Part shown: piece by piece, positions 33,601-42,145 of the stretch
Numbering within the stretch: the first letter of the stretch is position 1
Layout of the letters: each line of letters starts with the position of its first letter
Notes under the pieces: generated by a model
What the model was told of the DNA's origin: nothing
Database searches by the model: none
The model's input: only the letters and a program-made list of their open reading frames with translations
Program-made: the position numbers and the translations under genes
Source of the DNA: Rhodospirillaceae bacterium
GTDB taxonomy: Bacteria; Pseudomonadota; Alphaproteobacteria; GCA-2731375
Assembly: GCA_018701215.1 (NCBI GenBank)
Contig: JABIWH010000015.1
Coordinates: 124,001-188,000 of the forward strand
DNA length: 64,000 nt
Reading direction: 5' to 3'

Positions 33601-34765
33601 CATCTGGATTGTTTTCCTCAAGGAAAGCATCGATAACCTGCGTGATCGACGCAGCTTGTTCCTGGCGCTGATCTATCCGGTGATCGGCGCCTTGCTGCTG
33701 GGCATGCTGGTCAGTTTCGTGGGCGGCATGTTTCGCGGCCAAGGCGACAGCACCCTGCATCTGCCTGTGGCCGGCGCCGAGCGGGCACCGGCGCTGATCA
33801 GCCATCTGGAAAGCAAAGGCGTCATTATCCGCCCCGCGCCAGTTGATCCGCGGCGTGCGGTGCGCCGGGGCGAGGCGGACGCGGTTTTGGTTATTCCCGG
33901 CGGCCACGCAGAGAAATTCGCCGCCCAGCGCACCGCCCGCCTGAACATGGTGGTCAACGCCACGCGCCTATCCACCGTTATCAAGGTCAGCCGCGTGGTC
34001 GGGCTGTTACGGGACTATGGCCGGGAGGTGGGGCAACAGCGCCTGCGCGCCCACGGCGTCGATCCAGGGGTTGCCGCGCCATTGGAAATACGTTCCACCA
34101 ACGTCGGGCGCTCACGCAATCTGGCTGGCTTTTTCCTAAACATGTTACCGCCCTTCATCATCTTCACGATCTTCGTTGGCGGTGTTTATCTGGCAATCGA
34201 CACCACTTCGGGAGAGCGGGAGCGCGGCTCGTTGGAGCCACTATTGGCCAATCCCGTGCCCCGTTGGCAATTCATGCTGGGCAAGGCGATGGCAACCTTT
34301 GCCTTCACCCTGACCGCCGTGCTGGTGCAATTGCTGGCTTTCAAAATCATGTTTGAAATTGTCGCCGCCGGCGAATTCGGCATTAAGATCAACCCAGGCC
34401 TGGGTGCCTTCATCGGCGTCGCCTTGCTTTGCCTGCCTTTGATTGGCTTCGCCGTTGCCCTGCAAATTATCGTCGCCACGGTATCGCGCAGCTATAAGGA
34501 AACCCAGACCTATCTGGGCCTGCTGCCTCTCTTGCCGTCCCTGCCGGGCATGATTCTGGTTTTCGTGCCGGTAAAGGCGCAAATCTGGATGATGGCAATA
34601 CCGACATTTGGACAGATCCTGTTAATCGGCCGCCTGATGCGTCAGGAAACAGCGGTATGGTTGCATATCGGCGTATCGGTTGCGGCCACCACCCTGATCA
34701 CCACGCTCCTGCTTGCTGGCGCGGCCCATCTGTACAACCGGGACCGAATGTTATTCGGCGGTTAG
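33572..34765 (+). CDS. ABC-2 type permease, NatB-like
   Basis: Membrane subunit partner of the ATPase encoded just upstream; 397 residues. One membrane span lies near the N-terminus (FLALIYPVIGALLLGMLVSF), then a periplasmic domain of about 150 residues, then five or six spans from about residue 185. DTTSGERERGSLEPLLANP is the characteristic cytosolic loop of ABC-2 permeases. The frame is open upstream to 33476, but family-like sequence begins at ATG 33572 (MLVVVRAVRNIWIVFLKES). The NatAB pair exports Na+ in Bacillus; drug or lipid substrates are equally possible here. Confidence 0.9.
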   Translation: MLVVVRAVRNIWIVFLKESIDNLRDRRSLFLALIYPVIGALLLGMLVSFVGGMFRGQGDSTLHLPVAGAERAPALISHLESKGVIIRPAPVDPRRAVRRGEADAVLVIPGGHAEKFAAQRTARLNMVVNATRLSTVIKVSRVVGLLRDYGREVGQQRLRAHGVDPGVAAPLEIRSTNVGRSRNLAGFFLNMLPPFIIFTIFVGGVYLAIDTTSGERERGSLEPLLANPVPRWQFMLGKAMATFAFTLTAVLVQLLAFKIMFEIVAAGEFGIKINPGLGAFIGVALLCLPLIGFAVALQIIVATVSRSYKETQTYLGLLPLLPSLPGMILVFVPVKAQIWMMAIPTFGQILLIGRLMRQETAVWLHIGVSVAATTLITTLLLAGAAHLYNRDRMLFGG

Positions 34766-34853
34766 ATCGCTTTCAGGCTGCTCTAGCCCAAAGGCCGCAA
34801 CAGGAGTAAGCTGTTGGCGCCGCAGAGGGCAGGTAAAAAGGGGCCAGGCAATC

Positions 34854-35573
34854 GTGTCGAACAATAATGAAGGCCGACTGGCCAACATTCGTTTGCTGGA
34901 AGGCCTTGGTGACGAGGAAAAAAGCGGGCTGGAAAAGCGCTGCCGCTGGCGGCGCTATAAGACAAACGAACAGATACTGGATAAAGACAGCAACGACCGG
35001 GACGTCTATTTCGTCGCCGAGGGTACTGTGCAGGTAGTCAATTTTTCCATGACCGGACGGGAAATCGCCCTAGCCCGTCTGCATTCCGGCGCCTTTTTTG
35101 GCGAACTATCGGCAATCGATGGCCAGCCCCGCTCGGCCAGCGTCGTGGCTTTGGAGGATTGCCTGCTGGGCTCGTTGTCGCCGCAATTGTTCATCGATCA
35201 GATTATCGGCCATCCGGAACTGGCGGTCCGTGTGCTGGGCCGGCTGGCGGGCATTGTGCGCAGTTGCGATGAACGGATCATGGATCTCTCCACCTTGGGT
35301 GCGGTCGAACGGGTATATCGGCAGTTGTTGCGCCTGGCCGAGGAAAGCCCGGTCGATCCCGGCAGCTGGCTGATCCGCAACCTGCCCACCCACAAAGCCA
35401 TCGCGGCCATGGCCTCGACCACGCGGGAAACCGTGGCCCGCTCCATATCGCAGCTGGGTGCCGGCAATATTGTCGAGCGCAAGGGCCGCATTTTATATTT
35501 ACGCGACCGTGACCGCCTGGAAAAACTGGCAGGTGTCCTGGATAATGCCCTGGAAGAGGATTTTTCCCGCTGA
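34854..35573 (+). CDS. Crp/Fnr-family transcriptional regulator
   Basis: A 239-residue regulator with a cyclic-nucleotide-binding-type beta barrel (about residues 15-130; FVAEGTVQVVNFSMTGREIA, GAFFGELSAIDGQPRSASVV) and a C-terminal Crp-type winged HTH (about 150-225; THKAIAAMASTTRETVARSI). The GFFGELSA-like phosphate-binding cassette is close to true cAMP-binding Crp proteins. The Cys cluster of Fnr is missing, so oxygen sensing through Fe-S is unlikely. Start is GTG 34854 with AAAAGGGG upstream; the open frame continues 47 codons upstream into the permease gene but looks non-coding. Its effector and targets cannot be told. Confidence 0.92.
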   Translation: MSNNNEGRLANIRLLEGLGDEEKSGLEKRCRWRRYKTNEQILDKDSNDRDVYFVAEGTVQVVNFSMTGREIALARLHSGAFFGELSAIDGQPRSASVVALEDCLLGSLSPQLFIDQIIGHPELAVRVLGRLAGIVRSCDERIMDLSTLGAVERVYRQLLRLAEESPVDPGSWLIRNLPTHKAIAAMASTTRETVARSISQLGAGNIVERKGRILYLRDRDRLEKLAGVLDNALEEDFSR

Positions 35574-35589
35574 TCAACTCTGTATGACT

Positions 35590-35645
35590 GGGGCTGATTA
35601 TTGGAGGCCCATATTCAGAGGCTGATGATCAGAGGCTGATGGTCA
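35590..35645 (-). repeat. 14-bp tandem repeat, four copies, from the Flp pilin stop
   Basis: On the minus strand four adjacent units read TGACCATCAGCCTC, TGATCATCAGCCTC, TGAATATGGGCCTC and CAATAATCAGCCCC. The first TGA is the pilin stop codon (35643-35645). Divergence grows with distance from the gene, as expected for stepwise slippage followed by decay. The array fills most of the crp-flp convergent gap. Confidence 0.8.
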
Positions 35646-35846
35646 ATTTCCGGCACCCGCCAATGTCGTCCCGATCAATTCGAATAAACGAATAATTTCC
35701 TCGCCGATCGAGAACAAGGCCGCGATGATGGCAACACTGATACCAGTGCCGATCAAGGCGTACTCCATGGCTGTCGCGCCGGACTGATCCGCCAAACCGG
35801 ATCGTTTCAGGGCAGCTCTCGCGATGGTCGCGGTCTTGGCCCACAT
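35643..35846 (-). CDS. Flp/Fap-type pilin precursor
   Basis: A 67-residue prepilin. The Flp processing site is clear: Gly then ATAMEYALIG, with Glu at +5 and Tyr at +6 of the mature protein, followed by a hydrophobic stretch (ISVAIIAALFSIG). TadV-type peptidases would cleave after the Gly, leaving a mature pilin of about 45 residues for Tad adhesive pili. The start ATG at 35846 follows AAAGGAAGC. No tad/cpa assembly genes are near, so it is an orphan pilin depending on machinery elsewhere. The upstream gap (35847-36022) has a GTCGGC/GCCGAC stem but no clear promoter. Confidence 0.93.
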   Translation of the reverse strand: MWAKTATIARAALKRSGLADQSGATAMEYALIGTGISVAIIAALFSIGEEIIRLFELIGTTLAGAGN

Positions 35847-36022
35847 ATTTGCTTCCTTTAACTAATGTCACGTCGGCAGCATAAAAAAGCCGACCGCGAC
35901 AGAGGACCTCCCGCCCGTCTCACCTATATTGGCTATAAAGACGTAAAGAAAACCCTACTTCGTGGTTAATAGATGCTAAAGATATTCAGTAAACCGCCCA
36001 AGCGGGCAACCGGGAGCTACCG

Positions 36023-36220
36023 ATGGCGAGAATAGTGCTTTGTATAGTGGCTTTAACCCTCCTCACGGCATGCATGACCCAGGAACCAACATGGTACGAA
36101 GACCGCTGCTTAAGGCTTGGTTTCAAAGCCGGTAGCGCGAAATTTAATGATTGCATCGCACGGGACCGGCGCTGGATTGAAGACAATGAACACCGCGCCA
36201 GCGGCACCGTCGGGCCGTGA
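36023..36220 (+). CDS. Small putative lipoprotein
   Basis: A 65-residue protein with a short lipoprotein signal peptide: MARIVLCIVALTLLTAC, lipobox LTAC, Cys17 as the acylation site. The mature part of about 49 residues (MTQEPTWYEDRCLRLGFKAG, then FNDCIARDRRWIEDN) has two further Cys and no recognised domain. ATG 36023 is preceded by GGGAG seven bases upstream, which supports real translation. It stands alone, divergent from the Flp pilin and convergent with chaC. Function unknown; a periplasm-facing membrane lipoprotein is all that can be said. Confidence 0.8.
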   Translation: MARIVLCIVALTLLTACMTQEPTWYEDRCLRLGFKAGSAKFNDCIARDRRWIEDNEHRASGTVGP

Positions 36221-36235
36221 TGGAATTCTTCAATC

Positions 36236-36766
36236 CTACGGCAAATTTCGCTGAATAAGATCGACCCTGGCCTGCAAACGCTGCAAAGCGGGTTCGGGCT
36301 GCCCGCCCATCGCCCGTATGGCGCCAATCGTACCCGCCAGATAACCGCGCGAGGTGCCTTTGCGCCCCTCCCCCTGGGCGACCAGACGGGCGCCGTGCGC
36401 CAACGGTTGCTTGCCGATATAACGTGGATGGCGCGGATCGGCGGCGAATGTCAGGGCGGGGACAATCCCCTGCCCGGTATGCACCGGCACCTGAATATGG
36501 CGATAGGCGGCTTCGCGCCGGCGTAGATAGCCTTGGGTCCGCCACCAATGTCCTGGCGCCACCCGAAAAACACTGCCCAGACATTCCCCGCCCGGCACCA
36601 AGGTTAGAATCAGGCCGGGCCGCGACGCCGAGCCCCAGGCCAGGGTACTATACAAGGCATGGGCACGGTGCCAGCCCTGCAACAGAGCTGGGCGGCGCTC
36701 CACATAGGGAAAATCCGGCTGCCACATGAGCGAGCCATAACCGAAGACCCAGTGTTGCCGCGCCAT
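36236..36766 (-). CDS. ChaC-like gamma-glutamylcyclotransferase
   Basis: A 176-residue protein of the ChaC family, which cleaves glutathione to 5-oxoproline and Cys-Gly. The substrate-binding motif WVFGYGSLMWQPDFP is at the N-terminus and the fold continues with YSTLAWGSASRPGLILTLVP and YIGKQPLAHGARLVAQGEGR. The start ATG 36766 lies 5 bases after the enoyl-CoA hydratase stop, so the two are probably co-transcribed even though no strong ribosome site is seen. The frame extends upstream to 36967, but that part overlaps the hydratase gene and has no family match. Confidence 0.88.
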   Translation of the reverse strand: MARQHWVFGYGSLMWQPDFPYVERRPALLQGWHRAHALYSTLAWGSASRPGLILTLVPGGECLGSVFRVAPGHWWRTQGYLRRREAAYRHIQVPVHTGQGIVPALTFAADPRHPRYIGKQPLAHGARLVAQGEGRKGTSRGYLAGTIGAIRAMGGQPEPALQRLQARVDLIQRNLP

Positions 36767-36771
36767 GGCTA

Positions 36772-37551
36772 TTAAAGTTTCGGCTTTACGTATGATGCCA
36801 GCATGCGCGTGGGTTCGTCGGTCTCGTAGGCGTCGCCAAAGGGATCGATACCGGCCTCGATCGCGGCGGCCAGACCCAGCGTTTCCCATTTGCCGATCAG
36901 GGCCTTTTGTGCGCGGACAACAAGGGGACCAGCCTCCAGAATCCGCTCCAGCCAGGTTTCCACCCAATCATCCAGCGCCGCCGCCGGCACCAGTTTCTCG
37001 ACAAAGTGCATGGCAAAGGCTTCCTCGGCGCCGTAATTCATGCCCGTCAGCAATAGCTCCCGCGTCTTGCCCCAGCCAATCAGTTGCGGCAGCAGCGCGG
37101 CCTCGATGACCGAGGGCAGGCCCACCTTCACTTCCGGCATGCCCATGACGAAGCTGTCATCGGCAACACGAAAATCACAAGCCGCCGCCAGTTCCAAACC
37201 GGCGCCCATGCAATAGCCGCGCAACCGGCCTATGACCGGCACCGGCAGGGTTCGGATCGCCTGGGCCGCCAGATGTATTTGCGTAATAAAGTCGCGCGCG
37301 CTGTTGGGCTGCAACGTCGCCAGCTCGTTCAGATCAGCGCCCGCCATGAAGGCCTTATCGCCCGCCCCGGTCAACACCGCCGCGCGCAATTGATCATCCT
37401 GGGCCAGACTTTCGAACGCCGCCTTCAAATCCGCCACCAACGGCATGGAGCCGGCGTTCAGGCGCCGTGGATTGTCCATGCGCACCCAGGCAATGCGCCC
37501 AACCGTTCGTTCCTGAATTTCCACATGTACCGTCGGTTTTACATCCGTCAT
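36772..37551 (-). CDS. Enoyl-CoA hydratase/isomerase family protein
   Basis: A 259-residue crotonase-fold protein. ATG 37551 has AGAGG upstream; 21 earlier in-frame codons are rejected. Landmarks are VLTGAGDKAFMAGADLNELA (oxyanion hole), RLRGYCMGAGLELAAACDF (second oxyanion Gly and active-site Glu region) and MPEVKVGLPSVIEAALLPQL. The second catalytic Glu position is Ser in VGLPSVIE, so strict hydratase chemistry is not certain; isomerase or other crotonase activity is possible. It is divergent from ispDF and precedes chaC by 5 bases. Confidence 0.9.
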   Translation of the reverse strand: MTDVKPTVHVEIQERTVGRIAWVRMDNPRRLNAGSMPLVADLKAAFESLAQDDQLRAAVLTGAGDKAFMAGADLNELATLQPNSARDFITQIHLAAQAIRTLPVPVIGRLRGYCMGAGLELAAACDFRVADDSFVMGMPEVKVGLPSVIEAALLPQLIGWGKTRELLLTGMNYGAEEAFAMHFVEKLVPAAALDDWVETWLERILEAGPLVVRAQKALIGKWETLGLAAAIEAGIDPFGDAYETDEPTRMLASYVKPKL

Positions 37552-37658
37552 CCACTCAGCCTCTAAATACTTGTTAATAGCACTTGATATCACAGGCCAA
37601 GGCGGTGCCAACACTTGATTGGCTCACGCCAGGGGAAAAGGCATGCTAGATTGCCGCC

Positions 37659-38825
37659 ATGGGAAGCGAAGACAAAATATCCGTGATGGCGCTGGTCGTC
37701 GCCGGCGGCCGAGGTACGCGCCTTGGCGGCCCGATGCCAAAGCAATATCAAAGCCTGGCCGGCATCCCCGTGCTGCGTCACGCGCTGCTGGCCTTTTGCC
37801 ACCATCCCGCCATCAATGCCGTGGCCACGGTGATCGGCGCCGAGGACCAGGAGCTGTATGATCAGGCCGCCCAGGGTCTGGAACTGCTGCCGCCCATCGT
37901 GGGTGGCGACAGCCGGCAGCAATCAGTTCTGAACGGTCTTCGGGGCCTCGCCCCCCTGACGCCTGACCTGGTTTTGATCCACGACGGCGCGCGGCCCTTT
38001 GTCTCGGCCACGGTGATCAATAATGTTCTGGCCGGCCTCGACAGCCACGATGGCGCCATCGCCGCTATTCCGGTGGTTGATAGCCTAAAGCGCGGCGATG
38101 ATGGTGCGATCATTGAAGAAATACCACGCGATGGCCTTTGGCAGGCGCAAACGCCGCAGGGTTTTGTCTTTTCCACAATCCTGGCGGCGCACGAAAATGC
38201 CTCCGACGGCCATACGGATGATGCCTCCCTGGCGCGGGCCGCCGGCCTGGACGTAGCATTGGCGGCGGGCGCGCCAGAGAACGGCAAGATCACCACGGCC
38301 GAGGATCTGGCCCGCGCCGATGGCGCCCATGCCGCCCGCCTATTCGATGTGCGCGTCGGACAAGGCTTCGATGTGCACCGGTTCGAGCCCGGCGCCTGGG
38401 TCCGCCTGTGCGGCGTTGATATTCCCCATGCCGCCCAACTGGCGGGCCATAGTGACGCCGATGTGGCCCTGCACGCGGTTACCGACGCCATATTGGGTGC
38501 CATTGGCGACGGCGACATTGGCCGGCATTTCCCCCCCAGCCAGACGCAATGGCGGGATGCGGATTCCGCCCGCTTTGTTTCCTTTGCCGTGGATCGGGTA
38601 CATGCCCTGGGCGGCCGTCTGGCGCATCTGGACCTGACGATCATCTGCGAGGCACCGCGCATTACACCTCATCACGAGGCCATGGCAGCCCGTTTGAGCG
38701 CCATTCTGGGCCTGGAAGCCAACCGGGTCAGCATCAAGGCGACGACCACGGAACGTCTTGGCTTTACCGGACGCAATGAAGGCATCGCCGCCCAAGCCAC
38801 CGCCACCGTGCGGCTGCCGATCTGA
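37659..38825 (+). CDS. ispDF: Bifunctional IspD/IspF of the MEP pathway
   Basis: A fusion of 388 residues. Residues about 8-225 are MEP cytidylyltransferase (LVVAGGRGTRLGGPMPKQYQ, LIHDGARPFVSATVI, RDGLWQAQTPQGFVF). Residues about 231-388 are 2-C-methyl-D-erythritol 2,4-cyclodiphosphate synthase (VGQGFDVHRFEPG with the metal Asp and His, AGHSDADVALHAVTDAILGA, then KATTTERLGFTGRNEGIAAQ). The fusion skips the kinase step IspE that lies between them in the pathway, a known alphaproteobacterial and campylobacterial feature. ATG 37659 has no strong ribosome site; ATG 37686 is an alternative. It touches pgpA. Confidence 0.97.
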   Translation: MGSEDKISVMALVVAGGRGTRLGGPMPKQYQSLAGIPVLRHALLAFCHHPAINAVATVIGAEDQELYDQAAQGLELLPPIVGGDSRQQSVLNGLRGLAPLTPDLVLIHDGARPFVSATVINNVLAGLDSHDGAIAAIPVVDSLKRGDDGAIIEEIPRDGLWQAQTPQGFVFSTILAAHENASDGHTDDASLARAAGLDVALAAGAPENGKITTAEDLARADGAHAARLFDVRVGQGFDVHRFEPGAWVRLCGVDIPHAAQLAGHSDADVALHAVTDAILGAIGDGDIGRHFPPSQTQWRDADSARFVSFAVDRVHALGGRLAHLDLTIICEAPRITPHHEAMAARLSAILGLEANRVSIKATTTERLGFTGRNEGIAAQATATVRLPI

Positions 38826-39311
38826 ATGGCCTCCATCTTCTCCAAGCCGGCCCTGCCGCTTTCTCATCCCGCCTGCCTGCTGGCAACCTGGTTCGGCAGC
38901 GGCCTGCTGCGACCAGCGCCCGGCACCTGGGGTTCGTTGGCGGCGCTGCCTTTCGCCTGGGGTATCGCCTATTTCGCCGGACCCATTGCCCTGGCCGTGG
39001 CGACAGGCGCGGTTTTTGCTCTGGGGTGCTGGGGGGCGGGCGTTTACGAACGGGCCAGCGGCGGCAAGGACCCAGGCGTGGTGGTGATCGACGAAGTGGC
39101 CGGACAATGGTTGGTGTTGATCGCGGCGCCGTTGGATCCTTGGTACTATCTGGCGGGGTTCGTGTTGTTCCGGATTTGCGACATCCTCAAACCCTGGCCG
39201 GCCAGCTGGGCCGACCGCAATGTCACGGGCGGCCTGGGCATCATGTTGGACGATATCCTGGCTGCGTTGTTTGGCTTGGCGGCGATCGCTGCATTTCGCG
39301 TTTGGTACTAA
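38826..39311 (+). CDS. pgpA: Phosphatidylglycerophosphatase A
   Basis: Dephosphorylates phosphatidylglycerol phosphate to phosphatidylglycerol at the inner membrane. It has 161 residues with about four membrane spans. Family motifs are LLATWFGSGLLRPAPGTWGS near the N-terminus, KDPGVVVIDEVAGQWLVLI (conserved Asp and Glu) and RICDILKPWPASWADRNVTG, then GIMLDDILAALFG. The ATG follows the ispDF stop directly, so the two are co-transcribed. It does not show features of PgpB- or PgpC-type phosphatases. Confidence 0.95.
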   Translation: MASIFSKPALPLSHPACLLATWFGSGLLRPAPGTWGSLAALPFAWGIAYFAGPIALAVATGAVFALGCWGAGVYERASGGKDPGVVVIDEVAGQWLVLIAAPLDPWYYLAGFVLFRICDILKPWPASWADRNVTGGLGIMLDDILAALFGLAAIAAFRVWY

Positions 39312-39328
39312 TTTGTAGGAGATAAGAG

Positions 39329-40396
39329 ATGAAATTCGGCGGCATGGTATCGACCAAGATCGATGATTGGCAAATGTTTCCCTATCTGGAGGAACTTGGC
39401 TACGATTGCGGCTGGGTGCCGGATTCACAGATGATCTGGTCCGATTGCTACGCCACGATGGCGCTGGCGGCGGTGCATACGTCCAAGCTGCGCCTGGGCA
39501 CCGGCGTGGCTATCGCGGGCACCCGTCTGGCACCTGTCACGGCACATTCAATTGCCTCCATCAACAAGCTGGCGCCGGGGCGGACTTTTTTGGGTATCGG
39601 CACCGGGCATACCGCCATGCGGGTAATGGGCCAGAACCCCATGCAGCCGACCGCCTTCCGTGACTATCTGCGCGTCGTGCGCGGCTTGCTGGCTGGCGAG
39701 GAAGTGGACTACCAGGGCAAACCGATCAAATTTCTCGACCGGGAACTGGAATGCATCAATACAGAGCACAAGGTGCCGATCTATGTCGCGGCCAACGGCC
39801 CCAAGGCGCTGGCGGCGGCGGGCGCGTACGGCGATGGGCGGATCGGGGCTGGGAACGAGCCTTATGGCCTGTTGTCAAAAAACCTCAAGCGCATGCGGCA
39901 GGGCGCCGAGGATGTCGGCCGGCGGCTAGATGACAACTTTCATACCTCGGTGCTGACGTTTGCCTGCGTGCTGAAACCCGGCGAAGATTTGACATCTGAC
40001 CGGGTCATTGACGAGACCGGGGCGGAAGTCGTCTCGTCGCTGCATTTTTGGTACGAGATCTATCGCCAGCGGGGCGACGACGGCTTCATCCTGGGCGAGG
40101 TTCGCGATGTCTGGGAAGCCTACAAAAACTATGTGGAAACCGAGATGCCGGAAGACCGCCGGCATCAAATCCTGCACACGGGCCATTGCTCGTTCCTTCC
40201 CCCCGCCGAACGGCGCTTCATCACGCCCGAGATGATCAAGGTTTCCGGCGGCTTCGTGGGTGAACCGGACGAGATCATCGAGCGTCTGCGGAAGTTGGAG
40301 GCCGGTGGCCTGCGCGAGATAGCTCTGTTGCCCCCTATCGCGGTAGCGCGGGAAAATTTCAAGGACTTCGCCGAACAGGTCATGGCGAAATATTAG
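39329..40396 (+). CDS. LLM-class flavin-dependent oxidoreductase (second copy)
   Basis: A 355-residue luciferase-like monooxygenase-fold protein, related to the one at 5260-6330 and colinear with it (LRLGTGVAIAGTRLAPVTAH, INKLAPGRTFLGIGTGHTAM, YLRVVRGLLAGEEVDYQG). It also has VPIYVAANGPKALAAAGAYG, typical of F420-dependent reductase-like members. ATG 39329 has GGAG upstream. It lies between pgpA and cinA in a mostly housekeeping stretch, with 17 and 12 base gaps, so it is probably in the same transcript. Substrate and cofactor (FMN or F420) are unknown. Confidence 0.88.
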   Translation: MKFGGMVSTKIDDWQMFPYLEELGYDCGWVPDSQMIWSDCYATMALAAVHTSKLRLGTGVAIAGTRLAPVTAHSIASINKLAPGRTFLGIGTGHTAMRVMGQNPMQPTAFRDYLRVVRGLLAGEEVDYQGKPIKFLDRELECINTEHKVPIYVAANGPKALAAAGAYGDGRIGAGNEPYGLLSKNLKRMRQGAEDVGRRLDDNFHTSVLTFACVLKPGEDLTSDRVIDETGAEVVSSLHFWYEIYRQRGDDGFILGEVRDVWEAYKNYVETEMPEDRRHQILHTGHCSFLPPAERRFITPEMIKVSGGFVGEPDEIIERLRKLEAGGLREIALLPPIAVARENFKDFAEQVMAKY

Positions 40397-40408
40397 GAAT
40401 AAAAACTC

Positions 40409-40906
40409 ATGTTTAGCGATGAATTGACGGCCCAGGCGAAGGCGTTGTTACAGGATTGCCGCGAGGCGCGGGTCATGGTGGCGACGGCGGAATCCTGCAC
40501 GGGCGGCCTGATCGCCGGCTGCCTGACGGAGATCGCCGGTTCTTCCGACGTGGTGGACCGTGGCTTTGTCACCTATTCGAACGACGCCAAGAACGCCATG
40601 CTGGAGGTGCCCATGGCCTTGATCGAGGGTCATGGCGCGGTCTCGGAACCGGTCGCCCGCGCCATGGCCGAGGGCGCCATCGCGAAATCCGCCGCCGATC
40701 TGGCGGTCGCCGTGACCGGGGTGGCGGGGCCGGGCGGCGGCACGGCGGATAAACCCGTGGGCCTGGTGCATCTGGCTTGCGCCAAACGGGGCGGGGCGAC
40801 CCTGCACCGCGAACAACACTATGGCGATCTAGGCCGTGGTGGCATTCGGCAGGCGACCATCCGCACCGCGCTGGAAATGTTGGCGCAACAGATTAACGGC
40901 GCCTGA
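40409..40906 (+). CDS. CinA C-terminal-type nicotinamide-nucleotide amidase
   Basis: A 165-residue stand-alone CinA C-terminal domain. Such proteins (PncC) deamidate nicotinamide mononucleotide to nicotinate mononucleotide in NAD salvage. Motifs are VMVATAESCTGGLIAGCLTE (nucleophile Ser) and DLAVAVTGVAGPGGGTADKP. The N-terminal MoCF-like domain of full CinA is missing, as is common in Proteobacteria. ATG 40409 follows the LLM gene by 12 bases. Despite the name, a role in competence is not implied. Confidence 0.93.
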   Translation: MFSDELTAQAKALLQDCREARVMVATAESCTGGLIAGCLTEIAGSSDVVDRGFVTYSNDAKNAMLEVPMALIEGHGAVSEPVARAMAEGAIAKSAADLAVAVTGVAGPGGGTADKPVGLVHLACAKRGGATLHREQHYGDLGRGGIRQATIRTALEMLAQQINGA

Positions 40907-40913
40907 GCCCAGA

Positions 40914-41603
40914 ATGCCGATCCGGATGCCAATCAATACGCCACCCAGCATCGCCACCCGGCAAATGTCGCTCGCTCTTATGGGCGCCATCATTGTTCAA
41001 TTGGCCGCCGCCTTGTGGGGCCGGCGGCTGCTGGGCGCCGAACACGGACCGGCGGCGATGTTACTGGCCTATCTGGTGGTGCCCAGCCTGGCCGCGATCA
41101 TCTGGCTTTGGTTCGCGGCCGTCTGGCGTGAACGGGATGGCTGGAGCCGCCTTGGTTTTGCCTGGATTGACCGCCGCTGGTTGCTCCGCGCCGTCGCTTT
41201 GGGACTACTTTCCGTACCGGTTCTAATGCTGGTGACGGCCATTACCAAACCGGTTTTCGGCCCGGCCAAGAACCCGGCCCTGCCTCTCTCCGGAGCGGAA
41301 GCGTGGAGCCAGCCGTCCTATCTGCTGATGCTGTTCCTTGGCATCGTGGTCCTGGCGCCCCTGATGGAGGAAATGATCTTTCGCGGCCTGTTGTTCGGCT
41401 GGCTGCGCCGGCATCTAGGACTTTGGCAGGCCGCCGCCCTGGCCGCCCTGGGACATGCGATTTTGCATTTCGATCTTGGCGCCCTGCCCGGCCTGTTCGC
41501 GCTGTTTCTATTCCTGGCCTGGATCTATGAATACTCGCAAAGCCTGTGGGTACCGGCAATCATCCACGCCGTCCATAACTTCGCGGTGCTGCAGTTACCC
41601 TGA
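40914..41603 (+). CDS. CPBP-family intramembrane metalloprotease
   Basis: A 229-residue membrane protein with about seven spans. The CPBP/Abi motifs are present: EEMIFRGLLFGWLRRH (Glu-Glu and Arg), GHAILHFDLG (His) and WVPAIIHAVHNFAVL (His and Asn). Eukaryotic relatives (Rce1) cut CAAX peptides; bacterial members are linked to bacteriocin immunity or protein maturation, and this one's target is unknown. Its N-terminus reads MPIRMPIN from two copies of a 12-base unit, giving start candidates at 40914 and 40926. It begins 7 bases after cinA. Confidence 0.9.
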   Translation: MPIRMPINTPPSIATRQMSLALMGAIIVQLAAALWGRRLLGAEHGPAAMLLAYLVVPSLAAIIWLWFAAVWRERDGWSRLGFAWIDRRWLLRAVALGLLSVPVLMLVTAITKPVFGPAKNPALPLSGAEAWSQPSYLLMLFLGIVVLAPLMEEMIFRGLLFGWLRRHLGLWQAAALAALGHAILHFDLGALPGLFALFLFLAWIYEYSQSLWVPAIIHAVHNFAVLQLP

Positions 41604-41806
41604 GGCAGGCCTTTCGCCATTGCCATAATTTATCGCTGCACGCTGACCGAACGGTTGGCAGTACGGCAACTATGGTGTAAAAGCCCCCCTTCGTTATGCG
41701 TGTCCGCGTACCTATATACGTTATCAATATGGGATATTGGCGGGACGCGGTTTGTTGCGCGGTTTGATCACTGACCGTGGCGCAATCCATCAGCTAGGTG
41801 CGAATT

Positions 41807-42145
41807 ATGCAAGAAGTGTTGTTGGTTGTTCACTTGATGCTGGCGATCGCCATCGTCATCACTGTTTTGTTGCAGCGTAGCGAGGGCGGCGCGCTGGGCA
41901 TGGGCGGCGGTAGCGGCGGCGGCGGCGGCGGTGGCGGCGGTCTGATGACCGGGCGCGAGGCGGCCAATTTGCTGACCCGCTCAACGGCCGTTCTGGCGGC
42001 TTGTTTTTTCGCCACATCGCTGACCCTGACCATCATGGCCACTGGTTCGAGCGAGCGAAAATCGATCCTGGAGCAATCGGAAACTGGTAGTTCCACGAAT
42101 CAACCAGTCGTGCCCGCCGGACCGACCGTACCGACCGATAAATAG
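41807..42145 (+). CDS. secG: Protein translocase subunit SecG
   Basis: Small subunit of the SecYEG channel. It has 112 residues with two membrane helices: VLLVVHLMLAIAIVITVLL, then a Gly-rich loop (GGGSGGGGGGGGG), then TRSTAVLAACFFATSLTLTI. The SEGGALGMGGG cytosolic loop is diagnostic. The C-terminal tail is Ser/Thr/Pro-rich. I chose ATG 41807 with AGGTG upstream over GTG 41798. The 203-base gap before it (41604-41806) may carry a promoter (TTCGTT, 17 bases, TATATA near 41690-41720), of low certainty. The gap to pyrG is 103 bases. Confidence 0.94.
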   Translation: MQEVLLVVHLMLAIAIVITVLLQRSEGGALGMGGGSGGGGGGGGGLMTGREAANLLTRSTAVLAACFFATSLTLTIMATGSSERKSILEQSETGSSTNQPVVPAGPTVPTDK

